Part shown: in pieces, positions 1-7,483 of the stretch
How the letters are laid out: each line of letters starts with the position of its first letter
How positions within the stretch are numbered: the stretch's first letter is position 1
Assembly (NCBI RefSeq): GCF_030408735.1
Contig: NZ_CP047204.1
Coordinates: 2,542,001 to 2,606,000, forward strand
Origin: Corynebacterium faecale
GTDB lineage: Bacteria; Actinomycetota; Actinomycetes; Mycobacteriales; Mycobacteriaceae
Length of the DNA stretch: 64,000 nucleotides
Direction of reading: 5' to 3'
The notes under the pieces: model-generated
What the model saw: only the letters and a program-made list of their open reading frames with translations
Told to the model about the DNA's origin: nothing
Databases searched by the model: none
Position numbers and translations under genes: made by a program

Positions 1-813
1 TGAGGTCACGCGCACCCCATGGCCGCGCAGGAAATCCGCCAGCATGCGCCGGCGCAGTGCGAACGGTTCGCTGGCCAGCGACACCGGAAAACCATCTGAC
101 CACTCACTGCGACGCTTATCGACGAAAAACTCCAACGCCTCGCCCTCCATGGCAGCCCTGCCTGCCGCGAGCGCCAGTCCCGGAACCGGATCACCCTCGT
201 GGATGTCGCGAAGAAGTGGAATCAACTGCTCCCGGATGGACACCCGTCGGAAAGCGTGGTCGAAATTCTGCGGATCAGACCACGGCGAGAGTTGTAATTC
301 CTCGCAGGCCCCGTGGGTATCGGCTCGCCGCACACCCAGAAGGGGTCGGATGATGGTGAGGTCGGGGCGTCGAGAAGCACTTTTCATCCCCGCGGGATTG
401 CCCCGCAGCCCGGCGAGCAGGAAGGTCTCGGCCTGGTCATCCATGGTGTGCCCGGTCCAGATCATGTCGGTGAGCTGGGCAAACTCTGCATAACGAGCCT
501 CCCGCGCCGCAGCTTCCATGCTGCCTGCGGGCACGGTGACGGACCGGATCACCGCCCGCGCGCCCATGGATTCAGCCTGGTGGGCAGCCATTTCGGAGAC
601 CGCGGCGGAATTGTCCTGCAGATTGTGATTGATGCAGATCGCGGTGACGCGGGCCCCCTCCGCGCGGGCGGCGGCCACCAGCGCGAGGGAATCAGGGCCC
701 CCGGAGAGCCCGATATGGACATGCTCACGCAGATACGCGCGGACCGCCACGCGCAGTTTCAGGAAATGCGGGCTGATTCTGGGCAGGGGTAGATCGCCGA
801 TGGTGGCGGGCAC
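1..813 (-). CDS. tilS: tRNA(Ile)-lysidine synthase TilS, 3' part beyond window
   Basis: TilS converts the wobble cytidine of tRNA-Ile(CAU) to lysidine, so that AUA is read as isoleucine. Reading the reverse strand from a GTG at 813 gives an uninterrupted frame to the window edge (271 codons, no stop). Residues 36-44 read SGGPDSLAL, the PP-loop ATP-binding motif (SGGxDS) of N-type ATP pyrophosphatases. They are followed by INHNLQ and by GHTMDDQAETFLLAGLRG, typical of TilS. The GTG directly abuts the stop codon of the upstream dac gene, so the two are co-transcribed and probably translationally coupled. The C-terminal tRNA-binding part lies outside the window. Copy 1 of the GCTTATCGACG motif lies inside it, read here as Val-Asp-Lys-Arg. 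Confidence 0.9.
   Translation of the reverse strand, partial: MPATIGDLPLPRISPHFLKLRVAVRAYLREHVHIGLSGGPDSLALVAAARAEGARVTAICINHNLQDNSAAVSEMAAHQAESMGARAVIRSVTVPAGSMEAAAREARYAEFAQLTDMIWTGHTMDDQAETFLLAGLRGNPAGMKSASRRPDLTIIRPLLGVRRADTHGACEELQLSPWSDPQNFDHAFRRVSIREQLIPLLRDIHEGDPVPGLALAAGRAAMEGEALEFFVDKRRSEWSDGFPVSLASEPFALRRRMLADFLRGHGVRVTS
114..124 (+). repeat. GCTTATCGACG motif copy 1
   Basis: Exact 11-mer inside tilS, antisense to the gene, where it encodes VDKR. This copy lacks the CC-rich 3' flank seen in most others. A one-mismatch relative (GCTTCTCGACGCC on the reverse strand) lies at 368-378. Confidence 0.75.
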
Positions 814-2079
814 CTAGAACTCCCTGAGGACGGTGGCCATCTCATCCATTGCGGCGCGTGCATCAAGGATATTCGACCCGTTGGACACGAATGCGAAGGT
901 GTACACCCGGTCCGAGGTCACCGTTCCCGCAAGCGCGGAGGTGGCGGTGAGGGTGCCTGTTTTCGCACGGACCCAGCCGGCTCCACCGAGATCCTCATAA
1001 CGATCGATCAGGGTGCCGTTACCCCCGGCGATGGGGAGGGTGTTGAGCAAGGGGCGCAGGGTGTCGCCGGTGGCGGCGGCGTGGAGGAGATCATCGAGAA
1101 GTCGCGGGGTGATGAGGTTGTCAAAGCTCAGTCCTGAATTATCCACGATGTTCACACCCGTGAGATCAAATCCCTGTTGCTCGAGAATATCCATGGTCAG
1201 GCGTGCTGAGCTGGCGGTGTCGGTGGGTTCCCCGCGGTGCTGCGCCACCTCGCGGCCGATGGCCTCGGCCATGACATTGTCGGATTCCTCCATCATGCGA
1301 CGCAGCCGGGTCTCCAGGTTTTCAGATTCTGTGGTGGCCAGGACGAGCGCTTCAGAGGTGGCGGTTCCCTTGCCGGTATCGTCCGCGCCCACCCGGTCCG
1401 CCAGGGCCTTCGCCACATCCAGGGCCGGGGTGTGGGTGCGGGGCAGATCACCGTAACTGCCACCGATGCGGCCACCTTCGATCATGACGGGTTCAACGGG
1501 GGCGATATAACCTGCATCGATGTCAATGCGCTCCCAGCCCGGCGCGAAGGTCTCAGCGCTCCAGATGGAGGTGTCCACCAGAACCGTGTCGATGCTCTGC
1601 CCCTCCAGCTGCTCCGCCAGATCATCGAGCTGCTCCTGGCTCATGGTGACATCACCCGCTGCACGGATCACCACCGTTCCGGGGGTATCCCCAGCTACGA
1701 CATCAGTCGCGATGGTGTCATCCCATCCAAGTTCATAGAGTGCAGCGGCAGCGGTGAGGATCTTGGTTGCCGACGCCGGGCGGACGGGGGCATCCGGGTT
1801 CTGCGACCAGATGATCTCACCTGTGTCCACGTCCCGGATCTGGCCCACGAAACGCCCCAGCCGGGGGTCATCCGCGGCTGTTTCCAGCGCGGCCCGAAGC
1901 TGAGTGAAATCCACCTCTGCCTGGGCCTGGACGGGTTGGAAGATCTCTGTGGGTGCCGCCACCGTGTAGGCGGGAGGGTGGTTCAGGCTGTTGATCTGGG
2001 CGTTGATGCCCAGTCCCGCCACGCCAACCACCACAGCCAGTGCGCCTACCGATGAGGCAATCCACCAACCATTCTTCAT
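814..2079 (-). CDS. dac: D-alanyl-D-alanine carboxypeptidase/endopeptidase, PBP4 (S13) family
   Basis: This is a peptidoglycan-modifying penicillin-binding protein of 421 residues. An N-terminal hydrophobic segment (about residues 5-25) works as a signal anchor, so the catalytic part lies outside the membrane. The three active-site motifs are present: SATK at 103-106 (catalytic Ser-x-x-Lys), SDN at 266-268 and KTG at 373-375. Length and motif spacing fit the S13/DacB family. The ATG at 2079 is preferred over an in-frame upstream start at 2097 because an AGGAGA Shine-Dalgarno lies about eight bases before it. Its stop codon abuts the tilS start. It is transcribed divergently from ppa. Confidence 0.88.
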   Translation of the reverse strand: MKNGWWIASSVGALAVVVGVAGLGINAQINSLNHPPAYTVAAPTEIFQPVQAQAEVDFTQLRAALETAADDPRLGRFVGQIRDVDTGEIIWSQNPDAPVRPASATKILTAAAALYELGWDDTIATDVVAGDTPGTVVIRAAGDVTMSQEQLDDLAEQLEGQSIDTVLVDTSIWSAETFAPGWERIDIDAGYIAPVEPVMIEGGRIGGSYGDLPRTHTPALDVAKALADRVGADDTGKGTATSEALVLATTESENLETRLRRMMEESDNVMAEAIGREVAQHRGEPTDTASSARLTMDILEQQGFDLTGVNIVDNSGLSFDNLITPRLLDDLLHAAATGDTLRPLLNTLPIAGGNGTLIDRYEDLGGAGWVRAKTGTLTATSALAGTVTSDRVYTFAFVSNGSNILDARAAMDEMATVLREF

Positions 2080-2174
2080 GTGGGTTCTCCTCAACACTGT
2101 GTCTCTCCCTGGGATTCGGATCCGGTCTCACACCTTATATCGCGTGCCAACCCAGCCAGAAACCATAGACACGC

Positions 2175-2180
2175 TAGAAT
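2175..2180 (+). promoter_or_regulatory. Putative -10 box of ppa
   Basis: TAGAAT matches the corynebacterial -10 consensus TANANT. It lies about 65 bases before the ppa start, inside a small inverted repeat (GCTAG, 9 bases, CTAGC). No convincing -35 box is visible. Confidence 0.35.
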
Positions 2181-2245
2181 CTTGGGCTAGCATCAGACTT
2201 TTCATGATCACCCCTGATCAGCGACCGAGAAGATAAGGACATTCA

Positions 2246-2722
2246 ATGAGCGTCGAAGTAACCGTTGAGATCCCGAAGGGTTCCCGCAACAAGTACGAGA
2301 TCGACCACGAGACCGGCAAGGTCTACCTCGACCGTTACCTGTTCACCCCGATGGCCTACCCACTGGACTATGGCTACATCGATGACACCCTCGGCGAAGA
2401 CGGCGACCCGATGGATGCCCTGGTCATCCTGCCTGAATCCGTGTTCCCGAATGTGATCGTGAAGTCCCGCATCCTCGGTGTGTTCAAGATGACCGACGAG
2501 GCCGGCGGCGATGACAAGCTCCTCGCGGTTCTGGATGACCCTCGCTACGACCACCTCCAGGACATCTCCGATGTCTCTGACTTCCTCAAGGATGAAATCG
2601 AGCACTTCTTCGTCCACTACAAGGACCTGGAGAAGGGCAAGCACGTCGAAGGTGCCGGCTGGGGCGACAAGGCCGAGGCTGAGAAGATCTTCGCTGACTC
2701 CATCGAGCGTTTCAAGGCTTAA
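2246..2722 (+). CDS. ppa: Inorganic pyrophosphatase (family I)
   Basis: Soluble Mg-dependent pyrophosphatase that hydrolyses PPi to two phosphates and so drives biosynthetic reactions. The 158-residue length is typical of bacterial family I enzymes. The signature DGDPMD (D-x-D-P-x-D, metal and substrate binding) is present, as are the N-terminal [10 protein letters not shown] (substrate-contacting Lys and Glu) and the YPLDYGYI segment. It is monocistronic: it is followed by a strong hairpin and faces the spermidine-synthase-like gene tail to tail. A reverse-strand frame of 133 residues across the same bases is a shadow. Confidence 0.95.
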   Translation: MSVEVTVEIPKGSRNKYEIDHETGKVYLDRYLFTPMAYPLDYGYIDDTLGEDGDPMDALVILPESVFPNVIVKSRILGVFKMTDEAGGDDKLLAVLDDPRYDHLQDISDVSDFLKDEIEHFFVHYKDLEKGKHVEGAGWGDKAEAEKIFADSIERFKA

Positions 2723-2737
2723 GTTCTTGATAGATCC

Positions 2738-2776
2738 AACCCGCGTCCCTATCTGTAGGGGACGCGGGTTCTTTCT
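2738..2776. terminator. Bidirectional intrinsic terminator, ppa / speE-like
   Basis: A perfect 12-bp stem (AACCCGCGTCCC with GGGACGCGGGTT) around a 9-base loop is followed by a CT-rich run. It lies between convergent genes and can serve both. Confidence 0.85.
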
Positions 2777-4334
2777 ATTCCCCAGCCTGTCGGTAACCCC
2801 GGCGCAGATCCTCCACCACCCGTGGATGATCCAGGGTGGATGGCTCCAGCATGCGTGGTTGATTGTCTTCGCCGAATACCGCGGAGGCTGCGAGTACCTC
2901 CTGGTTGAGGAATTTCAGCTCAGGGGTATCAGAGCGAAGCTCTAGTTCCATTCCTGTTGGGCCGCACAGCTGGAAACCCCAGTCACCGAAGGTGGGCACG
3001 TGCACGTGATAGGGGATCACCGTCCCGCACCCAGCCGCGGTGAGTGTGGAACCAACCCTCCAGAACACATCCGGGGTGGTGTACGCGCTGGATGATTGGA
3101 CCACCATCCGTCCCCCCTCATTCAGACGGGCTAGGGCGAGGGTGTAGAACTCCTGCGAGTACAACCTGGCCATCGTGTCATTGTTGGGATCAGGCAGATC
3201 CACGAAGATGGCATCATAACGCTGCCCCTGGGCACCACCACCGCGCAGCCACGTGAAGGCATCATCGGTGATCACCGATACCCGTGGATCCTCCATGGAA
3301 CCTCCGTTGTCGGGACGCAGGATGGTGTTGGCCACCTCAATCACCATGGGATCAAGCTCCACCTGGGTGATCGCCATATCGGGGAAACGCAGCAGTTCCC
3401 GGGCGGCCAGGCCGTCACCACCACCGATGATCAGGGCGGATTGCGCATCATCGGCCAGCCCCGGATACACCAATGACTCGGTGTAGCGGTGCTCATCACG
3501 GGTGGAATACTGCAGTCCACCATTGAGATACAGGCGCATGTCAGCGCCCCGTTCAGTGATCACAATGTCCTGGTAGTCCGACTGCTGGGCGAACACCACC
3601 GGATCCCGGTAGAGCTGCTGCCTGGCAGTGGCCACGATGCCATCGGAACGGAGCAGGACGATCGCCAATAACGAGATGGCTGTCAATAATCCCACCACCG
3701 CGCCGATGAACTGGGGCCGGGGCAGCAGGTGACGGAGCAGGACGCATCCGACGAAAAGAGCGGCCAGGAGGTTGATCATGCCGGCCGCCGCCGCACCACG
3801 CATCATTCCCAACCAGGGCAGGAGGATGAAGGGCCAGGACAATCCACCGACCAGCGCACCGAGATAATCAGCGGCGTTCAGGGTGGCCACCAGGGATCCG
3901 GTGGTGCGGGCATCAGCAAGACGACCGCGTTGGATCATGGTCATCAACAGAGGTAATTCGGCACCGACGAGGATGCCGATCAGTGCTGTGGCCAGCACCA
4001 GCATCCACAGGTTCTGCCCCAGCACCGCGAATGTCATGTACAGCATCAACGCGGAGAGCCCGCCAACCAGCCCCAGGAGGGTTTCCACCGCCAGGAAGGT
4101 CTGGGCAGGCCAACGCAGGAAGGGTTTGACCAGGATGGCTCCCACTCCCAGTGCCGCCACATAACCCGCAACGATCAAGGAGGTTTCAACGATACCGCCG
4201 CCATTCAAGCTTGCGGACAGCGAAATCAACGCCAGCTCATACACCAGCCCCGATGCCGCACAGATCGCGACAGAGACCAGCAACAGCCAGCGCCACACCC
4301 GGCTTAATTCAGCCGGCCGAGCTAGATCAGACAT
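2775..4334 (-). CDS. Membrane spermidine-synthase-like protein (7-TM + SpeE domain)
   Basis: A 519-residue fusion. Residues 1-235 hold about seven membrane segments. Residues 240-519 form a Rossmann aminopropyltransferase/methyltransferase-like domain with GGGDGLAARELL (GGGDG at 304-308) and VDLPDPNND (DLPDP at 379-383), the counterparts of the nucleotide and catalytic Asp motifs of polyamine synthases. The predicted role is transfer of an aminopropyl or related group from a decarboxylated-AdoMet-type donor at the inner face of the membrane; the acceptor is unknown. It is the last gene of a five-gene operon and overlaps the DUF350 gene by 13 bases. This family association (DUF4178, DUF350, SpeE-like) recurs in bacterial envelope-stress loci, so a classical cytosolic spermidine synthase role is less likely. 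Confidence 0.8.
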   Translation of the reverse strand: MSDLARPAELSRVWRWLLLVSVAICAASGLVYELALISLSASLNGGGIVETSLIVAGYVAALGVGAILVKPFLRWPAQTFLAVETLLGLVGGLSALMLYMTFAVLGQNLWMLVLATALIGILVGAELPLLMTMIQRGRLADARTTGSLVATLNAADYLGALVGGLSWPFILLPWLGMMRGAAAAGMINLLAALFVGCVLLRHLLPRPQFIGAVVGLLTAISLLAIVLLRSDGIVATARQQLYRDPVVFAQQSDYQDIVITERGADMRLYLNGGLQYSTRDEHRYTESLVYPGLADDAQSALIIGGGDGLAARELLRFPDMAITQVELDPMVIEVANTILRPDNGGSMEDPRVSVITDDAFTWLRGGGAQGQRYDAIFVDLPDPNNDTMARLYSQEFYTLALARLNEGGRMVVQSSSAYTTPDVFWRVGSTLTAAGCGTVIPYHVHVPTFGDWGFQLCGPTGMELELRSDTPELKFLNQEVLAASAVFGEDNQPRMLEPSTLDHPRVVEDLRRGYRQAGE

Positions 4335-4756
4335 GCAGCGTTGACTGCCCCCACCACGACGAGGATCACCGAAGCCACCACGGCACCGGAACGCAGTTTC
4401 GGATCCTCCACCAGATCACGGAACCGACCCGGGATGAACACCTCCAACAACGCCATCACGATCACCTGGATGACCAGACCCAAGGCACCGAACACCGCCG
4501 TCTCAATCAACCCCTGCCAGAGATTATCCGAGGAGTTGAGCACCGCCGTGACCACGATGATGCCGATGGATACCTGCTGCGCCACGGTGATCACAGCAGC
4601 ATTGGGCAGGTGATGGACAAAGACCAGCTCATGGAGCTTACCCGGGGTGATGAGGTCCAAGATGACAAACCCGACCACCAGGATCACGGCGGCGAGGACA
4701 AAGTAGGCGAGGGTGCCCACGACACCATTGATCAGATACTCACTCATATTTTCCAC
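4322..4756 (-). CDS. DUF350 family membrane protein
   Basis: A 144-residue integral membrane protein with four hydrophobic segments (for example YFVLAAVILVVGFVILDLI and VVASVILVVVGAVNAACLI). This matches the DUF350 (YjfL) pattern of two repeated pairs of helices. No catalytic residues are evident. DUF350 proteins are commonly encoded beside SpeE-like and DUF4178 proteins, as here, and probably form a membrane complex with them. The gene starts 8 bases after the DUF4247 stop and overlaps the speE-like start. Confidence 0.75.
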   Translation of the reverse strand: MENMSEYLINGVVGTLAYFVLAAVILVVGFVILDLITPGKLHELVFVHHLPNAAVITVAQQVSIGIIVVTAVLNSSDNLWQGLIETAVFGALGLVIQVIVMALLEVFIPGRFRDLVEDPKLRSGAVVASVILVVVGAVNAACLI

Positions 4757-4764
4757 TCCTGTTG

Positions 4765-5178
4765 TTATTTCACGCCGCCGCTGGATCCGGATGATCCACC
4801 GCTGGAATTGCTGGGTGCTGAAGGAACAAAACCTGGGCCGAGCCAGATGAACGCGCCGTTGTTCACACGCTCAAGGCCTTCAATGGTGATCCGGCAGTCA
4901 GACGTGCCCTCCCCGGCGACAATCACCAGCTTCTTCGGGTATCTGAGGTAGGTATCACCGGTGGCCGGGTCGGTGGCACGCTCGCTCGGACGCTCCATCG
5001 CTTCGATCCGGTCGGCCACACCGGTTTCACCCGCACAGCTATAGCTGCCGGAACTTCCCGACCAGCTCTCCGCGATGCGATCCTCCACCGGGGGTTTGGT
5101 CACCAGTGCAAAGATCAGGCTCAACACCGCGAAGAACAGGAAGATCAGGCCCAGTGTCCTGGCTGTTTTTGAATTCAT
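4765..5178 (-). CDS. DUF4247 family protein, membrane-anchored
   Basis: A 137-residue protein. Residues 8-28 form one strongly hydrophobic segment (signal anchor), followed by a small extracytoplasmic domain with two cysteines (SYSCAGET and TSDCRI) that could form a disulfide. The C-terminus is a Ser/Gly-rich tail (SSGGSSGSSGG). The pattern and operon context fit DUF4247. Its ATG overlaps the preceding stop codon as ATGA, so translation is coupled. Molecular function is unknown. Confidence 0.65.
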   Translation of the reverse strand: MNSKTARTLGLIFLFFAVLSLIFALVTKPPVEDRIAESWSGSSGSYSCAGETGVADRIEAMERPSERATDPATGDTYLRYPKKLVIVAGEGTSDCRITIEGLERVNNGAFIWLGPGFVPSAPSNSSGGSSGSSGGVK

Positions 5179-5660
5179 GGGCGGTACTCACTCCTCGTGC
5201 TGACAATGGTGTTCTCCCCCGGGTACAGGTGGTGTGTCCACCAGTGCCACGTTCCGTCGATACAGGCACCACGCAATGCGGTGAGATGGTGATCACCCAC
5301 ACCGGGGAAACTAACGATCAGCCAGTCCCCACCGGCAGCGGCGATTGCGGACGCCTCCTCCACGAAGTCAGCTGGATTGAGCTGGCGGGTGGAGGTTTCC
5401 AGACGATAGGCAGGCTTGGTCATAGCCTCAGGCAAGGGCCATTCCTCCCCGGCGTTGCAGGAGATCTCCTCCCGAAAGCGCCCGGAGGGCGCGTCGACGG
5501 TGACCACATGGGAACCGCCAATCACCACCAGGTGCAGTGAGGACTGGGTGGTCGGGTCGTCGATAAGCAGATCAGCGAGGATCTCAGGCATGGGTGCATT
5601 CCAACGCACGCCCAGATCCCCGGCGCGGATATCAGCTGGGGTGCAGGTAAGTTGCAGCAT
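5175..5660 (-). CDS. DUF2617 family protein
   Basis: A 161-residue soluble protein without membrane segments or a recognised catalytic motif. The context (between DUF4178 and DUF4247 genes of the SpeE-like operon) and the overall pattern point to the actinobacterial DUF2617 family. The start shares one base with the DUF4178 stop (TGATG) and the end overlaps the next start as ATGA, so the five products are probably made in a fixed ratio. Copy 2 of the 11-mer encodes Leu-Ile-Asp in this gene. Function unknown. Confidence 0.6.
   Translation of the reverse strand: MLQLTCTPADIRAGDLGVRWNAPMPEILADLLIDDPTTQSSLHLVVIGGSHVVTVDAPSGRFREEISCNAGEEWPLPEAMTKPAYRLETSTRQLNPADFVEEASAIAAAGGDWLIVSFPGVGDHHLTALRGACIDGTWHWWTHHLYPGENTIVSTRSEYRP
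5558..5568 (-). repeat. GCTTATCGACG motif copy 2
   Basis: Exact 11-mer on the reverse strand inside the DUF2617 gene, read CTG-CTT-ATC-GAC-GAC, with the extended 3' flank ACC. Confidence 0.75.
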
Positions 5661-6265
5661 CAGCTTCTCGGCGCGGGATAAACGGTCAGCTCGCCGGGCA
5701 GCACCTTCCAGCCCAGGGAGGGTTCCGGTGACGAGTCCTCGCTGAAGGTCTCAAACCCGAGCAGCCCATTGCCGCCGGTTTCGGCCATGTCCCAGTACTC
5801 GAAACGGCCGCTCTCGGGGACGCCGGTGGTGCCTTCGGAGTAGAACTGCCCCACGCCACTTTCCACCTTGCGGTAACGAACACCCTCGACCGTGAGTTCC
5901 TGCGCCGGCTGGACATCCAGATCAGGTCGGGAGATCCACCAGCTGAGGTTGAGTTGACCTTCGTCATAGTCCACGCTCAGGTACTCGCCACCCCTACCGC
6001 CCTCGAGAAGGTACTCATGCCAGGTGTAGGCACCCTGACGCATGGTGATCGCGCCGCGACAAACATAATCCACACCGCCATAACCCACGATCGCGCCGGG
6101 CCCCAACACATCCGGGCCGAAATCAGCCGACCCGTCACTGAACTTGAGAGGATCCTCGCGGGGCCGCGGTGTCTGCTCGGCGTTCTTCTTCTTCGCCGAG
6201 ATGACAAAGAAGACGACCGCCACGATGGCGAGGACAATGGCCAGAATTAACCAGGTGGAATTCAT
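5660..6265 (-). CDS. DUF4178 domain protein, N-terminal membrane anchor
   Basis: First gene of the five-gene operon; 201 residues. An N-terminal transmembrane helix (residues 4-22, ILAIVLAIVAVVFFVISAKK) is followed by a charged linker and a beta-rich domain. That domain contains the GAIVGYGGVDYVCRGAI and WHEYLLEGG segments typical of DUF4178. A GGGAG Shine-Dalgarno lies about ten bases before the ATG. DUF4178 modules are known from genes linked to PspA/SpeE-like/DUF350 systems, which suggests a scaffold or sensor at the cytoplasmic membrane. No enzyme motif is visible. Confidence 0.72.
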   Translation of the reverse strand: MNSTWLILAIVLAIVAVVFFVISAKKKNAEQTPRPREDPLKFSDGSADFGPDVLGPGAIVGYGGVDYVCRGAITMRQGAYTWHEYLLEGGRGGEYLSVDYDEGQLNLSWWISRPDLDVQPAQELTVEGVRYRKVESGVGQFYSEGTTGVPESGRFEYWDMAETGGNGLLGFETFSEDSSPEPSLGWKVLPGELTVYPAPRS

Positions 6266-6422
6266 GAAAACGTGCTCCCATGGGTTGGAGATTTGTTACC
6301 AGCAGAACAGTACATGGTGAAACGCTTATATAGCAGGGGCTACTCCATTCCCCGGACCGCGTCGTTAATGTAGATGGGGAAACAAGTCCTTTAACCACCA
6401 TCCCCATGACAACAAGGAGCAC

Positions 6423-6719
6423 ATGATGAAGGAAGTCAGCGTCAACGAAGTTCCAGCAGACGCCCAGTTGATCGACGTCCGCGAAAGCGACGAATACGCC
6501 GAGGTCCGTGCAGACGGCGCCATCAGCATCCCCATGAGTGAATTCACCTCGCGTGTGGGTGAGCTCGACCTGGACCGCGACATCTACCTGATCTGCAAGT
6601 CCGGAGGCCGTTCCGCTCAGGTCGGTGAATACCTGGAACAGCGCGGCATTGACTCCATCAATGTCGCAGGTGGCACCCAGGGTTGGGTCCAGGCGGGACT
6701 TCCCCACACCTCTGCATAA
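6423..6719 (+). CDS. Rhodanese-like sulfurtransferase domain protein
   Basis: A single-domain rhodanese of 98 residues. It carries the N-terminal substrate loop LIDVRESDEYAEVRADGAI and the active-site loop ICKSGGRSAQV, whose Cys is the persulfide-forming residue. It probably transfers sulfane sulfur in the cytoplasm; the acceptor is unknown. An AAGGAG Shine-Dalgarno lies just before two tandem ATG codons (6423 and 6426). It is transcribed divergently from the DUF4178 operon, with about 155 bases between them for both promoters. Confidence 0.88.
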   Translation: MMKEVSVNEVPADAQLIDVRESDEYAEVRADGAISIPMSEFTSRVGELDLDRDIYLICKSGGRSAQVGEYLEQRGIDSINVAGGTQGWVQAGLPHTSA

Positions 6720-6749
6720 TGTGTAGGGCCCCTGCGGTGGGAAACCCTT

Positions 6750-6828
6750 AACCACGACATCGCATCCACGACATCAGTAGTGATGTCGTAGTTAACCGGA
6801 CTGATGTCTGCAATGCGATGTCGTGGTT
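6750..6828. repeat. Nested inverted-repeat cluster
   Basis: A perfect 16-bp inverted repeat (AACCACGACATCGCAT at 6750-6765, complement at 6813-6828) encloses a second perfect 9-bp one (ACGACATCA at 6768-6776, TGATGTCGT at 6781-6789) and a further GATGTC half site near 6803. The core (C)GACATC thus occurs five times in 80 bases. It lies just after the rhodanese gene and could be a terminator or cruciform, a multi-site operator, or a dispersed intergenic element. No T-run follows. Confidence 0.8.
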
Positions 6829-7028
6829 CGGGATTTCGGCCCCTCCAGACCCGTCCCCCAACCCCCTACCTCCCCGCCCCAGGTGAATTCTGGAGAAATT
6901 TTCCCACCCTCCCTTCCAGCACTGCAACCGCCAAAATCCCTGCCCAGGCCGCAGTCAGTGAGAAATAATTAATAATGGGCCTTAACCCATGATTAGCGCG
7001 TTCAACCTTTTGCCGTTATCGTGAAAGC
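6829..7028. promoter_or_regulatory. Intergenic region with MarR-gene promoter
   Basis: Nothing coding is visible. A strongly C-rich strand-asymmetric tract lies at about 6840-6890. A candidate -10 (TATCGT, 7017-7022) sits six bases before the marR ATG, with TTAGCG 18 bases further upstream. This implies a leaderless or nearly leaderless mRNA. The AT-rich stretch at 6960-6976 might hold operator sequence for the MarR protein itself. Confidence 0.4.
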
Positions 7029-7475
7029 ATGCCTTCGCATCCCGATATTCCCAGAGAGCTCCTCGAATCCCCCAGCTACCAGCTTGAGAGACTCCGTCGC
7101 CGTACCCGCGATGAGGTGGAGTCTCAGCTGGCGCATCACGGCACCACCATGCGCGAATTCTGGACTTTGACCTGCCTGGTCAATGCCGATGCCTCCAGCC
7201 AGTCCGCTCTGTGCGACATGCTGGCCATCGATGCCTCGGATATGGTCAGACTCGTCGATGCGCTGGAGAAACACGGGTGGGCGAAGCGTGAACGTGACCC
7301 GAAGGATCGTCGTCGTCAGATCGTGGCGTCGACAAAGAAGGGTCGCGCCGCCCAATCGGAATTGCACAAGGTGGTGAGCACTGCGGAGGATGTCTCCCTC
7401 GATGAGTCCACTTCCAAGCAGTTGAAGCACCTTCGCAAATTGGCAGCCGCAATCATTTCCACTGAAGAGGACTAA
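7029..7475 (+). CDS. MarR-family transcriptional regulator
   Basis: A 148-residue winged-helix regulator. The helix-turn-helix region covers QSALCDMLAIDASDMVRLVD (about residues 58-77). It is followed by a wing with RDPKDRRRQIV, the conserved DxRxR-type motif of MarR proteins. It ends eight bases before the large NRPS gene on the same strand, so it most likely controls that gene and itself. The ligand is unknown. There is no Shine-Dalgarno; the -10-like box directly upstream argues for leaderless expression. Confidence 0.82.
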   Translation: MPSHPDIPRELLESPSYQLERLRRRTRDEVESQLAHHGTTMREFWTLTCLVNADASSQSALCDMLAIDASDMVRLVDALEKHGWAKRERDPKDRRRQIVASTKKGRAAQSELHKVVSTAEDVSLDESTSKQLKHLRKLAAAIISTEED

Positions 7476-7483
7476 ATAGCAAC

